A stretch of DNA of 64,000 bases from Prescottella defluvii (GTDB taxonomy: Bacteria; Actinomycetota; Actinomycetes; Mycobacteriales; Mycobacteriaceae): NCBI RefSeq assembly GCF_000738775.1, contig NZ_JPOC01000007.1, positions 62,001 to 126,000 on the forward strand. Reading direction: 5' to 3'. Shown here in pieces: positions 49,926 through 59,283 of this stretch (positions are counted from its first letter, which is position 1; every line of letters starts with the position of its first letter). Both the position numbers and the translations under genes were made by a program. The notes beneath the pieces were generated by a model. That model ran no database searches. It was not told the DNA's origin and was given only the letters and a program-made list of their open reading frames with translations.

Positions 49926-52241
49926 GTGCACCGCCTGAAGGAATTCGCCCTCCTGGCGGTCACCCTGAGCGCGCTGATCGCAGGTGTGACCGCCTGGCTG
50001 CTCGGCGCCGACGGCATCGCCGACGCCTGCTGGATCGCCGGGACGGTCGTAGCGATCGCACCCGCCGTCTGGTGGGTGATCCAGGCGCTCCGGCGGGGGC
50101 GGATGGGTGTGGACCTGCTCGCGGTGCTGTCCCTGGTCGGCACGCTGGCCGTCGGCGAGTACCTTGCCGGGGCGCTGATCGGCGTCATGCTGGCCACGGG
50201 GCAGGCCCTCGACGCCGCCGCCGAACGCCGCGCCACGAAGGATCTGCGTTCACTGCTCGAGCACGCGCCCCGCACCGCCCGCCGCCGGAGCGGCGACACC
50301 GTCGCGGTGGTTCCACTCGAGGATGTCGGTGCGGGTGATGCGCTGGTGTTGGGCCCGGGCGAGGTGGTGCCGGTGGACGGCTGGATCACCTCCGCGTCGG
50401 CGGTGCTCGACGAGTCGGTCCTGACCGGCGAACCGCTGACCGTGCACCGGCGGCGAGGTGAGGCCGTGCGGAGCGGAATCGTCAACGCCGGATCGGCTTT
50501 CGAGATGCAGGCGCGGACCACTGCCGAGCAGAGCACCTACGCCGGAATCGTCCGGCTCGCCCGCGACGCCGCCGCCGAGAGCGCCCCCGTCGTGCGGGTG
50601 GCCGACCGCGTCGCCGCCTGGTTCCTACCGCTCGCGCTCGCAATCGCCGGTGCCGCATGGCTGTTCAGCGGCTCGGCCACCCGCGCCGTCGCGGTGCTGG
50701 TGGTCGCGACACCGTGCCCACTGCTGCTGGCCGCACCCGTCGCGATCGTCTCGGGACTGTCCCGGGCGTCCCGCCGGGGAGTCGTGATCCGCAGCGGCGG
50801 CGCCCTCGAAAACCTCGGACATGCAACCACATTGGTGTTGGACAAGACGGGGACCCTGACCACCGGTCGCCCCACCGGCACCGACGTGCTCACCGCGCCC
50901 GGAGGCGACTCCGCGGATGTCCTGCGACTGGCCGCGTCCGCCGACCAACTGTCGCCGCACGTGCTGGCCGCCGCCATCGTGCAGGAAGCGAGGATGCGCG
51001 GGCTCACGCTGACGTTGCCCACCGACGTGACGGAGGAGGCCGGGACCGGGGTGAGCGCGACCGTCGACGGACGCCGCGTCACCGTCGGCACCCTCACACT
51101 GCCCGACGACGCCCCGGCGTGGGCCCGGGCCGCCCACAGTCGCGCCGTGCTCGACGGCGCCGCGGTCGCGTGGGTCACCGTCGACGGCGAGCTCGCGGGC
51201 GCCATCCTGCTGGTGGATCCCGTGCGACGGGACGCGTCCCGCACCCTGCGGCGCCTCCGCTCGGCCGGACTGAACCGGCTCGTCATGCTCACCGGAGACC
51301 GGCGCGAACCCGCGGAGGAGATCGGCTCGGTCCTGGGCCTGGACGCCGTGCACGCCGAGCAGACCCCCGCCGACAAGGTGGCCGGGGTCCGGGCGGAGCG
51401 GGAGTCGGCGGTCACCGTCATGGTCGGCGACGGCGTCAACGACGCCCCGGCGCTCGCGGCCGCCACCGTCGGTGTCGCGATGGGTGCGCGGGGGTCGACG
51501 GCGACGTCGGAGGCCGCGGACGTCGTGCTTACCACCGATCGACTCGACCACCTGGCCGACGCGATGGCCATCGCCCGTCGCTCCCGACGTATCGCCGTGC
51601 AGAGCGCGACCGTGGGGATGGGACTGTCGTTGGTGGCCATGGGATTCGCGGCGTTCGGGTTCCTTCCGCCGGCGGCCGGCGCGCTGCTGCAGGAGGGCAT
51701 CGACGTGGCGGTGATCCTCAACGCGCTGCGCGCGCTGCGTGGTGACCGGAACCAGGACATCCCCCTGCCCGACGACACCGAGGCGATGCTGCACCGGTTC
51801 TCGGGCGAACACGACGAACTGCGTGACCAACTGGCCATCCTGCGGGACACGGCGCAACTGCTCGTCGACGGAGATCTCGCGGCCGCGCACCCCGCCCTGC
51901 GGCGCGTGGACACCTTCCTGTTCGACACGCTCCTGCCGCACGAACAGGCGGAGGACCGCGAACTGTACCCGGCACTCGCCACCCCGCTGGGCACCGCGGA
52001 GGCGACCGCGACGATGAGCCGCATGCACGCCGAGATCGACCGGCTCGCGCGACGCCTGCGCACCCACCTCACCAGCGCCGACGCGTCCGGCGGGATCGAT
52101 CCCGATCAGGTCGACGACCTCCTCGCCTGCCTGTACGGTCTGCACGCACTGCTCCGGCTGCACTTCGTGCAGGAGGAGGAGAACTACTTCACCCTCGCGC
52201 CCGACTCGGAGTCCGCCGCCCCCGACACCCCGGACCACTGA
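49926..52241 (+). CDS. P1B-type metal ATPase fused to hemerythrin-like domain
   Basis: A 771-residue heavy-metal exporter. The actuator TGE is at 167-169, phosphorylated DKTGT at 306-310, GDGVND at 501-506. The membrane metal site reads TPC (262-264) and QEGID (589-593), matching the P1B-5 group, known members of which handle Ni and Fe. No N-terminal metal-binding domain is present. Residues about 618-756 form a hemerythrin-like domain with H629, H672, E676, H701, H740, H746 and E750, a di-iron site. Such C-terminal fusion is characteristic of P1B-5 proteins such as Sinorhizobium Nia. The HP dipeptide of the nucleotide domain is replaced by SPH (343-345). Confidence 0.9.
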   Translation: MHRLKEFALLAVTLSALIAGVTAWLLGADGIADACWIAGTVVAIAPAVWWVIQALRRGRMGVDLLAVLSLVGTLAVGEYLAGALIGVMLATGQALDAAAERRATKDLRSLLEHAPRTARRRSGDTVAVVPLEDVGAGDALVLGPGEVVPVDGWITSASAVLDESVLTGEPLTVHRRRGEAVRSGIVNAGSAFEMQARTTAEQSTYAGIVRLARDAAAESAPVVRVADRVAAWFLPLALAIAGAAWLFSGSATRAVAVLVVATPCPLLLAAPVAIVSGLSRASRRGVVIRSGGALENLGHATTLVLDKTGTLTTGRPTGTDVLTAPGGDSADVLRLAASADQLSPHVLAAAIVQEARMRGLTLTLPTDVTEEAGTGVSATVDGRRVTVGTLTLPDDAPAWARAAHSRAVLDGAAVAWVTVDGELAGAILLVDPVRRDASRTLRRLRSAGLNRLVMLTGDRREPAEEIGSVLGLDAVHAEQTPADKVAGVRAERESAVTVMVGDGVNDAPALAAATVGVAMGARGSTATSEAADVVLTTDRLDHLADAMAIARRSRRIAVQSATVGMGLSLVAMGFAAFGFLPPAAGALLQEGIDVAVILNALRALRGDRNQDIPLPDDTEAMLHRFSGEHDELRDQLAILRDTAQLLVDGDLAAAHPALRRVDTFLFDTLLPHEQAEDRELYPALATPLGTAEATATMSRMHAEIDRLARRLRTHLTSADASGGIDPDQVDDLLACLYGLHALLRLHFVQEEENYFTLAPDSESAAPDTPDH

Positions 52242-52618
52242 ACGATGCCCCGCCGACCGCGGAGCCGGTTCCGGGGCAGTCCCCGTCGGGGGCCCACCCG
52301 CCACGGGGCAAATCCCCCTACGCCGTCGCACGAACCGGCACTACCGTTCGAGTTGTCGCTCGGCTGGCCCGGGCGGTGACCGTGGTCCCCCGGACCCCCG
52401 ACCTGGTGGGCCACGGCCGGGCGGTGGCGTCGGATCCATCCCGACGCCGCCGTCCGGGCCCGAATCCGGGTCGATCACCGTCACGAACGCCACCGTCACG
52501 CATCACGGATCACGCGGTTCCGAAAAAAGTCTTTCACTCAGTGAAAGCCCCGCCGTGGTCCGCATCGACGCCCGGCACCGTGGAGGGCATCCATGTGCTG
52601 TGACTGCGAGGAGCGACC
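52242..52618. other. 377 bp promoter region of benzaldehyde dehydrogenase operon
   Basis: Gene-free stretch. The first 250 bases are GC-rich without visible elements. Near the 3' end lies an A-run (52521-52530) and a perfect palindrome at 52531-52547, followed 72 bases later by the GTG start. No regulator gene is adjacent. Confidence 0.45.
52531..52547. promoter_or_regulatory. palindromic operator before aromatic aldehyde dehydrogenase
   Basis: CTTTCACT (52531-52538) and AGTGAAAG (52540-52547) are perfect inverted repeats around one C. Their position in the promoter region of the benzaldehyde/benzyl-alcohol operon suggests a TetR-, IclR- or GntR-like regulator encoded elsewhere. Confidence 0.6.
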
Positions 52619-54082
52619 GTGACGAGTCTGTTGAACAAGCCGGTGTGGGAATCCCGAATCTTCACCGGCGATTGGGTCGCCGGCGGCGGCGAGGACCGTG
52701 TCGTGGTCGAACCCGCGACCGGCAAGCAACTCACCACCGTCGGAACCGCCACCCCCGACGACGTCGCGGCGGCCGCCACCGGCGCCGCTGCCGCACAGAA
52801 GGCGTGGGCCGCGCGTCCCTACACCGAACGCGCGGCCGTTCTCCGTCGAGCCGGGCAACTGTTCGAGCAGTACGCCGACGAGATCGGTGAGTGGATCGTC
52901 CGCGAGGGCGGCAGCATCCGTGCGAAGGCCGAGACCGAGACGCACACCGCGGCCGAGGAGTGCTACAACGCGGCGGCCCTCGCGGCACACCCCGTCGGCG
53001 AGGTGCTGCGCTCCGAGCAGCCGCGACTGAGCTTCTCCCGCCGCGTCCCGGTGGGCACCGTCGGCGTCATCGCCCCGTTCAACTTCCCGCTCATCCTGTC
53101 GATCCGTGCCGTCGCGCCGGCGCTCGCGCTGGGCAACGCGGTGATCGTCAAGCCGGACCCGCGCACCGCGATCTGCGGCGGCGTCGTCCTGGCCCGGATC
53201 TTCGAGGAGGCCGGGCTCCCGGCCGGCGTCCTCAGCGTGCTGCCCGGCGGCGCGGACGCCGGCGAGGCCGTGGTGGTCCACCCCAGCGTGCGCGTCATCG
53301 CGTTCACCGGCTCGACGCGGGCCGGCCGCGCGGTCGGCGAACTCGCGGGCCGCCACCTCAAGCGCGCCCATCTGGAACTCGGCGGCAACAACGCCCTCAT
53401 CGTCATGGACGACGTGGACCTGGAGAAGGCCGTCTCGGTGGGCGCGTTCGGCTCGTACATGCACCAGGGACAGATCTGCATGGCCACGGGCCGCCAGCTG
53501 GTGCACGAGAGCATCGTCGGCGACTACACCGCGCTGCTCGCCGAACACGCCGAGCGGCTGCCGGTCGGGGATCCGTTCACCGACCAGGTGGCGATGGGGC
53601 CGATCATCGATGCGCGGCAAAGGGATCAGATCCACGCACTGGTGTCGGACAGCATCGCCGCCGGTGCCCGACTGGCCGCCGGCGGAACCTACGAGGACCT
53701 CTTCTACCGTCCGACGGTCCTCGCCGACACCCCGCTGACGGCACCCGCCTTCGTCGACGAGGTCTTCGGACCCGTTGCCCCCGTCACCTCCTTCGCGTCC
53801 GTCGAGGAGGCCGTGCAGATCGCGAACAACTCGGAATACGCACTGTCCCTGGGAATCCTGACCGGTGATGCGATGAAGGGCCTCGAGATCGCCCAGCAGA
53901 TCCCGACCGGCCTGGTCCACATCAACGATCAGACGGTCGGTGACGAGGCCGTCGTCCCGTTCGGCGGACTCGGCGCCTCCGGCAACGGTGGGCGTGTCGG
54001 CGGGATCGGCGCCAACCTCGACGCGTTCACCGAGACGCAGTGGGTGACCGCGCAGAGCGCCCTGCCGATCTACCCCTTCTGA
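52619..54082 (+). CDS. benzaldehyde-type NAD-dependent aldehyde dehydrogenase
   Basis: A 487-residue aldehyde dehydrogenase closest in character to benzaldehyde dehydrogenase (XylC-like). Catalytic N155, E253 (ELGGNN) and C287 (GQICMATGR) are present. It oxidises aromatic aldehydes to acids. Start is GTG 52619 after GAGGAG. The downstream alcohol dehydrogenase completes an alcohol-to-aldehyde-to-acid pathway, so the pair probably converts benzyl-alcohol-like compounds to benzoates. Confidence 0.92.
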   Translation: MTSLLNKPVWESRIFTGDWVAGGGEDRVVVEPATGKQLTTVGTATPDDVAAAATGAAAAQKAWAARPYTERAAVLRRAGQLFEQYADEIGEWIVREGGSIRAKAETETHTAAEECYNAAALAAHPVGEVLRSEQPRLSFSRRVPVGTVGVIAPFNFPLILSIRAVAPALALGNAVIVKPDPRTAICGGVVLARIFEEAGLPAGVLSVLPGGADAGEAVVVHPSVRVIAFTGSTRAGRAVGELAGRHLKRAHLELGGNNALIVMDDVDLEKAVSVGAFGSYMHQGQICMATGRQLVHESIVGDYTALLAEHAERLPVGDPFTDQVAMGPIIDARQRDQIHALVSDSIAAGARLAAGGTYEDLFYRPTVLADTPLTAPAFVDEVFGPVAPVTSFASVEEAVQIANNSEYALSLGILTGDAMKGLEIAQQIPTGLVHINDQTVGDEAVVPFGGLGASGNGGRVGGIGANLDAFTETQWVTAQSALPIYPF

Positions 54083-54086
54083 TCCG

Positions 54087-54113
54087 CCTGAACCACCTGA
54101 ACCACCTGAACCA
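54087..54113. repeat. 9-bp tandem repeat, intergenic
   Basis: Three exact copies of CCTGAACCA (54087-54095, 54096-54104, 54105-54113) between the aldehyde and alcohol dehydrogenase genes, just before the ribosome site of the second gene. Copy number could alter spacing but not coding. Confidence 0.9.
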
Positions 54114-54136
54114 CGCAGCAACCCCAGGAGCACAAC

Positions 54137-55246
54137 ATGGTCCACACAGCTCGTGCCGCCGTCGTCGACGGCATCGGTGAGCCCTTCACGATCGCCGACG
54201 TCACCCTCGATACGCCCCGGGCCGACGAGGTCCTGGTCCGGATCGTCGCAGCCGGGGTCTGCGGCACCGACCTGGGCGTCCAGGCCGGCCACATCCCCTT
54301 CCCACTGCCCGGCGTGCTGGGGCACGAGGGTGCCGGCATCGTCGAAGAGGTCGGCAGCGCGGTCACCAGCGTGAAGCCGGGAGACAAGGTGCTGCTGTCG
54401 TTCACCAGCTGCGGCGAATGCCGCAACTGCCGCACCGCGCACCCCGCCTACTGCCAGGAGTTCCTGCCGCGCAACCTCATCGGTGGACGGCGCGCCGACG
54501 GCAGCACCACCGTCCGGCGCGGCGACCAGGAGATCAGCGGGCACTTCTTCGCCCAATCCTCCTTCGCCACATATGCGTTGGCGGACGAGCGCGGCGTCAC
54601 CAAGGTGTCCGACTCGGCGGACCTGGGACTGCTGGCCCCGCTGGGCTGCGGAATCCAGACCGGCGCAGGCGCCGTCCTCAACATCCTCACCCCGGAACCC
54701 GGCTCCACCCTCGCCGTCTTCGGGGTGGGCGCGGTGGGCATGGCCGCCGTCATGGCCGCAGCCCTCACCGGCGCCGAGCGGATCGTCGCCGTCGACATCG
54801 TGCCGTCACGGCTCGACCTGGCCCAGGCGCTGGGGGCGACGGACGTGATCAACTCGCAGGAGGTGGATGCGGCCGCCGAACTCGACCGGATCAGCGCCGG
54901 ACTGGGCATCGACTACGCCATCGAAGCCACCGGCAACGTCCGGGTGCTCGAGACCGCGATCAACTGCCTGGCACCGCTGGGAACCGTGGCGGCCATCGGC
55001 GCCCCTGCCGCCGGCGCGTCGGTGCCCGTCGACGTCAACTACCTGCTGAACGGCCGCCGTTTCATCGGCGTCACCGAGGGCGATTCGGTGCCGCAGGTGT
55101 TTCTCCCCGCCCTGGTGAAGCTGATCGAGCAGGGCCGCTTCCCGTTGGAGAAACTCGTCGAGTACTACCGGTTCGAGGACATCAACGACGCCGCGCAGGG
55201 CATCAAGGACGGCAGCGTACTCAAGCCGGTGCTGCTGTTCGGCTGA
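54137..55246 (+). CDS. zinc-dependent aryl-alcohol dehydrogenase (XylB-like)
   Basis: A 369-residue medium-chain zinc alcohol dehydrogenase. Catalytic zinc ligands include C42 and H63-E64; the structural zinc Cys are C92, C95, C98 and C106. The NAD site GVGAVG follows SLAVF-type strand, with a VDIV Asp favouring NAD. The family, substrate-loop length and pairing with a benzaldehyde dehydrogenase indicate benzyl-alcohol or related aryl alcohols. AGGAG is 8 bases upstream of the ATG. Confidence 0.92.
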   Translation: MVHTARAAVVDGIGEPFTIADVTLDTPRADEVLVRIVAAGVCGTDLGVQAGHIPFPLPGVLGHEGAGIVEEVGSAVTSVKPGDKVLLSFTSCGECRNCRTAHPAYCQEFLPRNLIGGRRADGSTTVRRGDQEISGHFFAQSSFATYALADERGVTKVSDSADLGLLAPLGCGIQTGAGAVLNILTPEPGSTLAVFGVGAVGMAAVMAAALTGAERIVAVDIVPSRLDLAQALGATDVINSQEVDAAAELDRISAGLGIDYAIEATGNVRVLETAINCLAPLGTVAAIGAPAAGASVPVDVNYLLNGRRFIGVTEGDSVPQVFLPALVKLIEQGRFPLEKLVEYYRFEDINDAAQGIKDGSVLKPVLLFG

Positions 55247-55348
55247 GCGTGTGACGGGCGTGTCTGCCCGGGAATACGAGGGCCCCTCGAGAGGATGACC
55301 TCGGGGCGGACGGCAGTGGGTCGCGGCCGGGCACGCGGAGGACGGAAT

Positions 55349-56005
55349 ATGCGACGCATCGTCGGACGATTCATCGGCTGGTCGGCGGCCCTGATCGCGC
55401 TGGCCGTCGCGATCGTGCTGGGGTCCGCGGGATGGGTCGCCGCCACCGCCGCCGGACACATGTACGACGTCCGGGACGCGCCGGACGCCCCCGTCGTGAT
55501 CGTGCTCGGCTCCCAGGTCCGGGACGGGAAGCCGATGAAGTTCCTCGCCGGAAGACTCGATGCCGCAGTGCAACTGGTCGCGGACGGCCGGGCCCGCGCG
55601 GTGCTGGTGTCCGGCGACGCGAACGGCCGATCCGGCAACGAGATCGCGGCGATGACCGAGTATCTCGTGGCCGCCGGCGTCGATCCCGAACGGATCGTGG
55701 GCGACGACTACGGCCTCGACACGTACGACACCTGCGCGCGGGCGGTGCAGACGTACGGGGTGACGAAGGCACTCGTCGTCAGCCAGGGTCTGCACGTGTC
55801 CCGCGCGGTGGCACTGTGCCGCGACGCCGGAATCGACGTCGACGGTGTGGACGCGGAATGCGAATGCAACCGGCTCGCCGTCGCGCGGAACTATGCACGC
55901 GAATGGCTGGCCCGCCCCAAGGCGGTGCTCGATCTGCTGTCCGGGCGGGAGCCCGCCGTCGTGTCGCCGCCGGACGGTTCACTGACCACCGCCGCAAGTC
56001 ACTGA
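55349..56005 (+). CDS. SanA/YdcF-like DUF218 membrane protein
   Basis: A 218-residue protein with one N-terminal membrane helix (SAALIALAVAIVLGSAGWVAATAAG) and a DUF218 domain: VVIVLGSQVRDGKPMKFLAGRLDAAVQL, VLVSGDANGRSGNE, DDYGLDTYDTCARA and VVSQGLHVSRAVALCRDAGID. It resembles SanA, implicated in envelope permeability to vancomycin. ATG 55349 is chosen for GGAGGA 7 bases upstream; an ATG at 55295 lacks one. Confidence 0.88.
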   Translation: MRRIVGRFIGWSAALIALAVAIVLGSAGWVAATAAGHMYDVRDAPDAPVVIVLGSQVRDGKPMKFLAGRLDAAVQLVADGRARAVLVSGDANGRSGNEIAAMTEYLVAAGVDPERIVGDDYGLDTYDTCARAVQTYGVTKALVVSQGLHVSRAVALCRDAGIDVDGVDAECECNRLAVARNYAREWLARPKAVLDLLSGREPAVVSPPDGSLTTAASH

Positions 56006-56051
56006 ACCACCCGGACGGCCGCACCGCCCGATGAGCGGTGCGGCCATCGCC

Positions 56052-57740
56052 CTACCTCGCGGGAGCGGGCGCCGGGGTGGTCGTCGTCGGCTTGGCCGTC
56101 GTCGTGGTGGTGGTGCTCGGTGTCGTGACCGCAGCCGTCTCCGTCGGAGCGAGTGACGGTGCCGGCGGCGTCGTGGCGACCGTGGGTGCGGACGTCACGG
56201 CCGGCGTCGTGGCGGGAACCGCGGTGCCCGTGGCAGCCGGGGCCGCGGACTCGGCGGGAGCCGTCGACGCCGTCGGGGACGCGGTCGGAGTCTGCGGCAC
56301 AACCGAACCCGTCGGCTCGGCCGACGACTCCGTGCTGCCGGCCACCAACTCGGTCAGCGCCTCGGACAGTTCGGTCTCGGTCGGCTTCGCGGCCGGATCG
56401 ACCGGCTTTCCTTGCTGCGCCTGCTTGGCCAGATACGTCAGCCACGCGGCGGCGTACTCGGCGGACGTCAGCGGCTTCCCGTTCGCGGTGTCGGCGTCGC
56501 GCCAGTAGTCGAAGTGGTGTCCGATGTCCGGTCCGAGGGTCGTCTGGTACGGATCACTCAGGATCACCGGGATGGTGTTCTGGTTCGTCACGATCAGTCC
56601 GACGATCTCCTTGAACACCTTCTGCGGCAGGTACGCCAGCGGCGACATCTCGTCGGTGGAGATCGAACTCACGTCCTTCACCGGCAGCGTCGTCTCACCC
56701 GGGACGTAGTCGGGATCGGAGACCTTCAGCAGCACATCCAGGAAGGTCTCGTCGCTCTGCATCCAGTCGGGCTGCGACCGGACGGCGAGGAAGGCGTCGT
56801 ATCCGATGCGGCCCAGGACAACTGCGATGTCCTGGCCGGTGGCCGGGGTGAGACCCTCACCTTCGAGCCGGTCGACGTCGATCTGCCGGCCCACGTTGAC
56901 GACCAGCTGCAGCAGCGAGATGTTCTGGGGTGCAGCACAAGTGAAGTCACCGTCGGAGCAGAAGGACGCGACCTTTCCGCCCAGCGCACCGAAGTCGTCG
57001 CCGCCGGTGTTCGGGAGGATGCCCTGGCCGGGCACCGGCGTCTTGCCGTTCTGGTACTTCGTGTCGAAGTTGTCCGGATTGCCGAACGGGTCGGTCGCGC
57101 CGGGGAACGGACCCGACGCCCCCGCACGCCCGGCGTCGGCGAAGATGACGACGCCCACGACATTGTCCGGATCGACAATCGGGTACCCCTGCGCGGCCTC
57201 GGGATCCTGGTGCCCGATGTTCATCGCGACACGGCGAGCGACATCGGCGCCCTCGCTGTATCCGACGATCGAGAACTTGGTGTCCGGGCACGACAGGCGG
57301 ATGGCCTTCATCACCGATTCGGTGTTCGCGACACCCGTCGCGACGGCGTCGTCGTAGCTGGCCATGTTCGCGGGGTAGGCAATGTACAGCGCGGCGTACG
57401 CATCGGGGCCCACGATGCCGTTCGGGGCGTTGATGACCTGATCGATCCGTCCGCTGCTGTAGTCGTCCGACAGGGCCGCGGGCAGCGCGTTCCCGTTCTC
57501 GTCGACCAACATCTTCGTGGTGCCCGCCACCGGGGTGTCGCTGCGGCCGGCGATCGAGACGGTCACCATCTCACGGCACTCCGTCGTCGACGCCGTGAGC
57601 TGGGTGTCCACCGTGCTGGGCGGCGGGGACGACAACGCCCACCCGACGGCGACGACGACCGCCACACCCAACGCTGCCGGCGTCGTCACCCGCACCGCCA
57701 ACCGATGTCGCGCGAAGAATCCGCGAATTGTCATGTCCAC
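56052..57740 (-). CDS. cutinase-family secreted hydrolase with Ser/Thr/Pro tail
   Basis: A 562-residue exported protein. An N-terminal membrane/signal segment (VRVTTPAALGVAVVVAVGWAL) is followed by a cutinase-like alpha/beta domain with the nucleophile motif GYSEGA (Ser162) and paired Cys. The region after about residue 450 is a low-complexity tail of Pro, Thr, Ala and Ser, typical of glycosylated or wall-spanning stalks. It should hydrolyse an ester or lipid outside the cell. Met3 of the frame (57734) is an alternative start. Confidence 0.88.
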   Translation of the reverse strand: MDMTIRGFFARHRLAVRVTTPAALGVAVVVAVGWALSSPPPSTVDTQLTASTTECREMVTVSIAGRSDTPVAGTTKMLVDENGNALPAALSDDYSSGRIDQVINAPNGIVGPDAYAALYIAYPANMASYDDAVATGVANTESVMKAIRLSCPDTKFSIVGYSEGADVARRVAMNIGHQDPEAAQGYPIVDPDNVVGVVIFADAGRAGASGPFPGATDPFGNPDNFDTKYQNGKTPVPGQGILPNTGGDDFGALGGKVASFCSDGDFTCAAPQNISLLQLVVNVGRQIDVDRLEGEGLTPATGQDIAVVLGRIGYDAFLAVRSQPDWMQSDETFLDVLLKVSDPDYVPGETTLPVKDVSSISTDEMSPLAYLPQKVFKEIVGLIVTNQNTIPVILSDPYQTTLGPDIGHHFDYWRDADTANGKPLTSAEYAAAWLTYLAKQAQQGKPVDPAAKPTETELSEALTELVAGSTESSAEPTGSVVPQTPTASPTASTAPAESAAPAATGTAVPATTPAVTSAPTVATTPPAPSLAPTETAAVTTPSTTTTTTAKPTTTTPAPAPAR

Positions 57741-57966
57741 TCCCCAATCCCGACCTTGCGAGGACGCATAGAGGTCGACCCCCCGAACAGCGCGTCACGT
57801 CATCACAAACGTCGGCATCCGCACCGGTGGCGTTACATCGCCCGGCCGCCGACACGCGGGCCATCCGGTCAACGGGAGTGGACCTACTGCGATTCGGCCG
57901 CTTGACTACCTTTGTCTCGATCGTCTCTGCAACGAGCCGAGGCGACGTCCGGGGAGGGACACAGCC

Positions 57967-59268
57967 ATGGCAGACACAACCGAGGAACCGAGTACCGATC
58001 GAGTGTTCCCGGGAGGGCGCCCGACGACGGTCGTCCTCGCGCTTCTCGCTACCGCAGCGGCTGTGCTGCTGTTCACCCTGGTCGACCCGTGGTCACCGCG
58101 TGTCGGCATGTTGGTCGGCGGCGCCGACCTGGACGTCTACCGTGACGGCGCCCGGCACGTCATGGAGGACCTGCCGCTCTACACCGAACCGGTGATCCAC
58201 GGTCTGCTCTACACGTACACGCCGTTCTCGACGCTGATGTTCCTCCCGTTCGGACTGCTGCCCGGCGGGATCGACAAGTACCTGTGGATGGGATTCAACC
58301 TGGTCCTGCTGGTGGCGATCGTCGCGCTGTGCTGGCGGATGCTCGGGTACCTCGTCTCCCGCCGCGTCGTGGTGGTCTCGGTGCTGCTGGCGGTGGCGTG
58401 CACGTTCCTCGAACCGGTCCGCACCACCCTGTTCTACGGGCAGATCAACCTGGTCCTGATGGCACTGGTGCTGTGGGACGTCTCCCGCGCCGACGGCAGC
58501 AGGATCAAGGGCGTCGGCGTCGGCATCGCCGCCGGGATCAAACTGACACCGGCCTACTTCGTCCTTTACTACCTGGTGCTGCGGAAGTGGCGGGCCGCCG
58601 CCGTCGCGGCGGCCGCCTTCGTCGCGACCATCGTCGGCAGTTGGCTGGTGCTTCCGCAGGATTCCCGGCAGTACTGGACCGAGACGTTCTTCGACTCCAC
58701 CCGCATCGCGGACGACTCCCACCCCGCGAACCAGTCGTTGCGCGGGGCGCTCACCCGACTGGCCGGGGAGCCCGTGCCCACATGGGTGTGGCTGCTGGTC
58801 GCGGCCGCCGTCGTCGCCGTCAGCATGTGGGTGGTGGTCCGGCTCCACCGCGGCGGGGAGCGTCTCCTCGCCGTCACCGTCGCCGGGCTCACCGCCGCCG
58901 TCGTCTCCCCGTTCACCTGGAGCCACCACTGGGTGTGGTTCGTGCCGCTCGCGGTCTACCTCGTCCACCGCGCCCTGACGAACACCTGGTGGTGGGCGGG
59001 CGTGGTCGCACTGTTCGGCATCGCCGGATCCTGGGCCTACCGGTTCCCCGACGACACCATCGTCGTCGGGCTGTACCTGTTCCCGCCCCACTGGGTCGCG
59101 TGGGACATCGTCGTGAACATGTACGTGCTGCTGTACACGGCAGTCCTGATCGGTGCGGGCGTCGTCGCGTTCCGCGCCGGCACCCCGACCCCACCGCACC
59201 GCACACTTCCCGACGACGTGGCGCCGGACATCGAAGCCACCCCGGCCGACCCCGATCGGGTCTTCTAG
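57967..59268 (+). CDS. GT87-family polyprenol-phosphate mannosyltransferase
   Basis: A 433-residue multi-helix membrane glycosyltransferase of the GT-C class (GT87/DUF2029), the family of mycobacterial PimE and arabinan or mannan branching enzymes. A DLDVYRDGARHVMEDLPLY loop after helix 1 carries the acidic catalytic residues, and GQINLVLMALVLWDVSRADG and GIAAGIKLTPAYFVLYYLV follow. It takes mannose or arabinose from a polyprenyl-phosphate donor, such as the product of Ppm1 in this window. Confidence 0.9.
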   Translation: MADTTEEPSTDRVFPGGRPTTVVLALLATAAAVLLFTLVDPWSPRVGMLVGGADLDVYRDGARHVMEDLPLYTEPVIHGLLYTYTPFSTLMFLPFGLLPGGIDKYLWMGFNLVLLVAIVALCWRMLGYLVSRRVVVVSVLLAVACTFLEPVRTTLFYGQINLVLMALVLWDVSRADGSRIKGVGVGIAAGIKLTPAYFVLYYLVLRKWRAAAVAAAAFVATIVGSWLVLPQDSRQYWTETFFDSTRIADDSHPANQSLRGALTRLAGEPVPTWVWLLVAAAVVAVSMWVVVRLHRGGERLLAVTVAGLTAAVVSPFTWSHHWVWFVPLAVYLVHRALTNTWWWAGVVALFGIAGSWAYRFPDDTIVVGLYLFPPHWVAWDIVVNMYVLLYTAVLIGAGVVAFRAGTPTPPHRTLPDDVAPDIEATPADPDRVF

Positions 59269-59283
59269 GCTCGCGGCCGCCCC

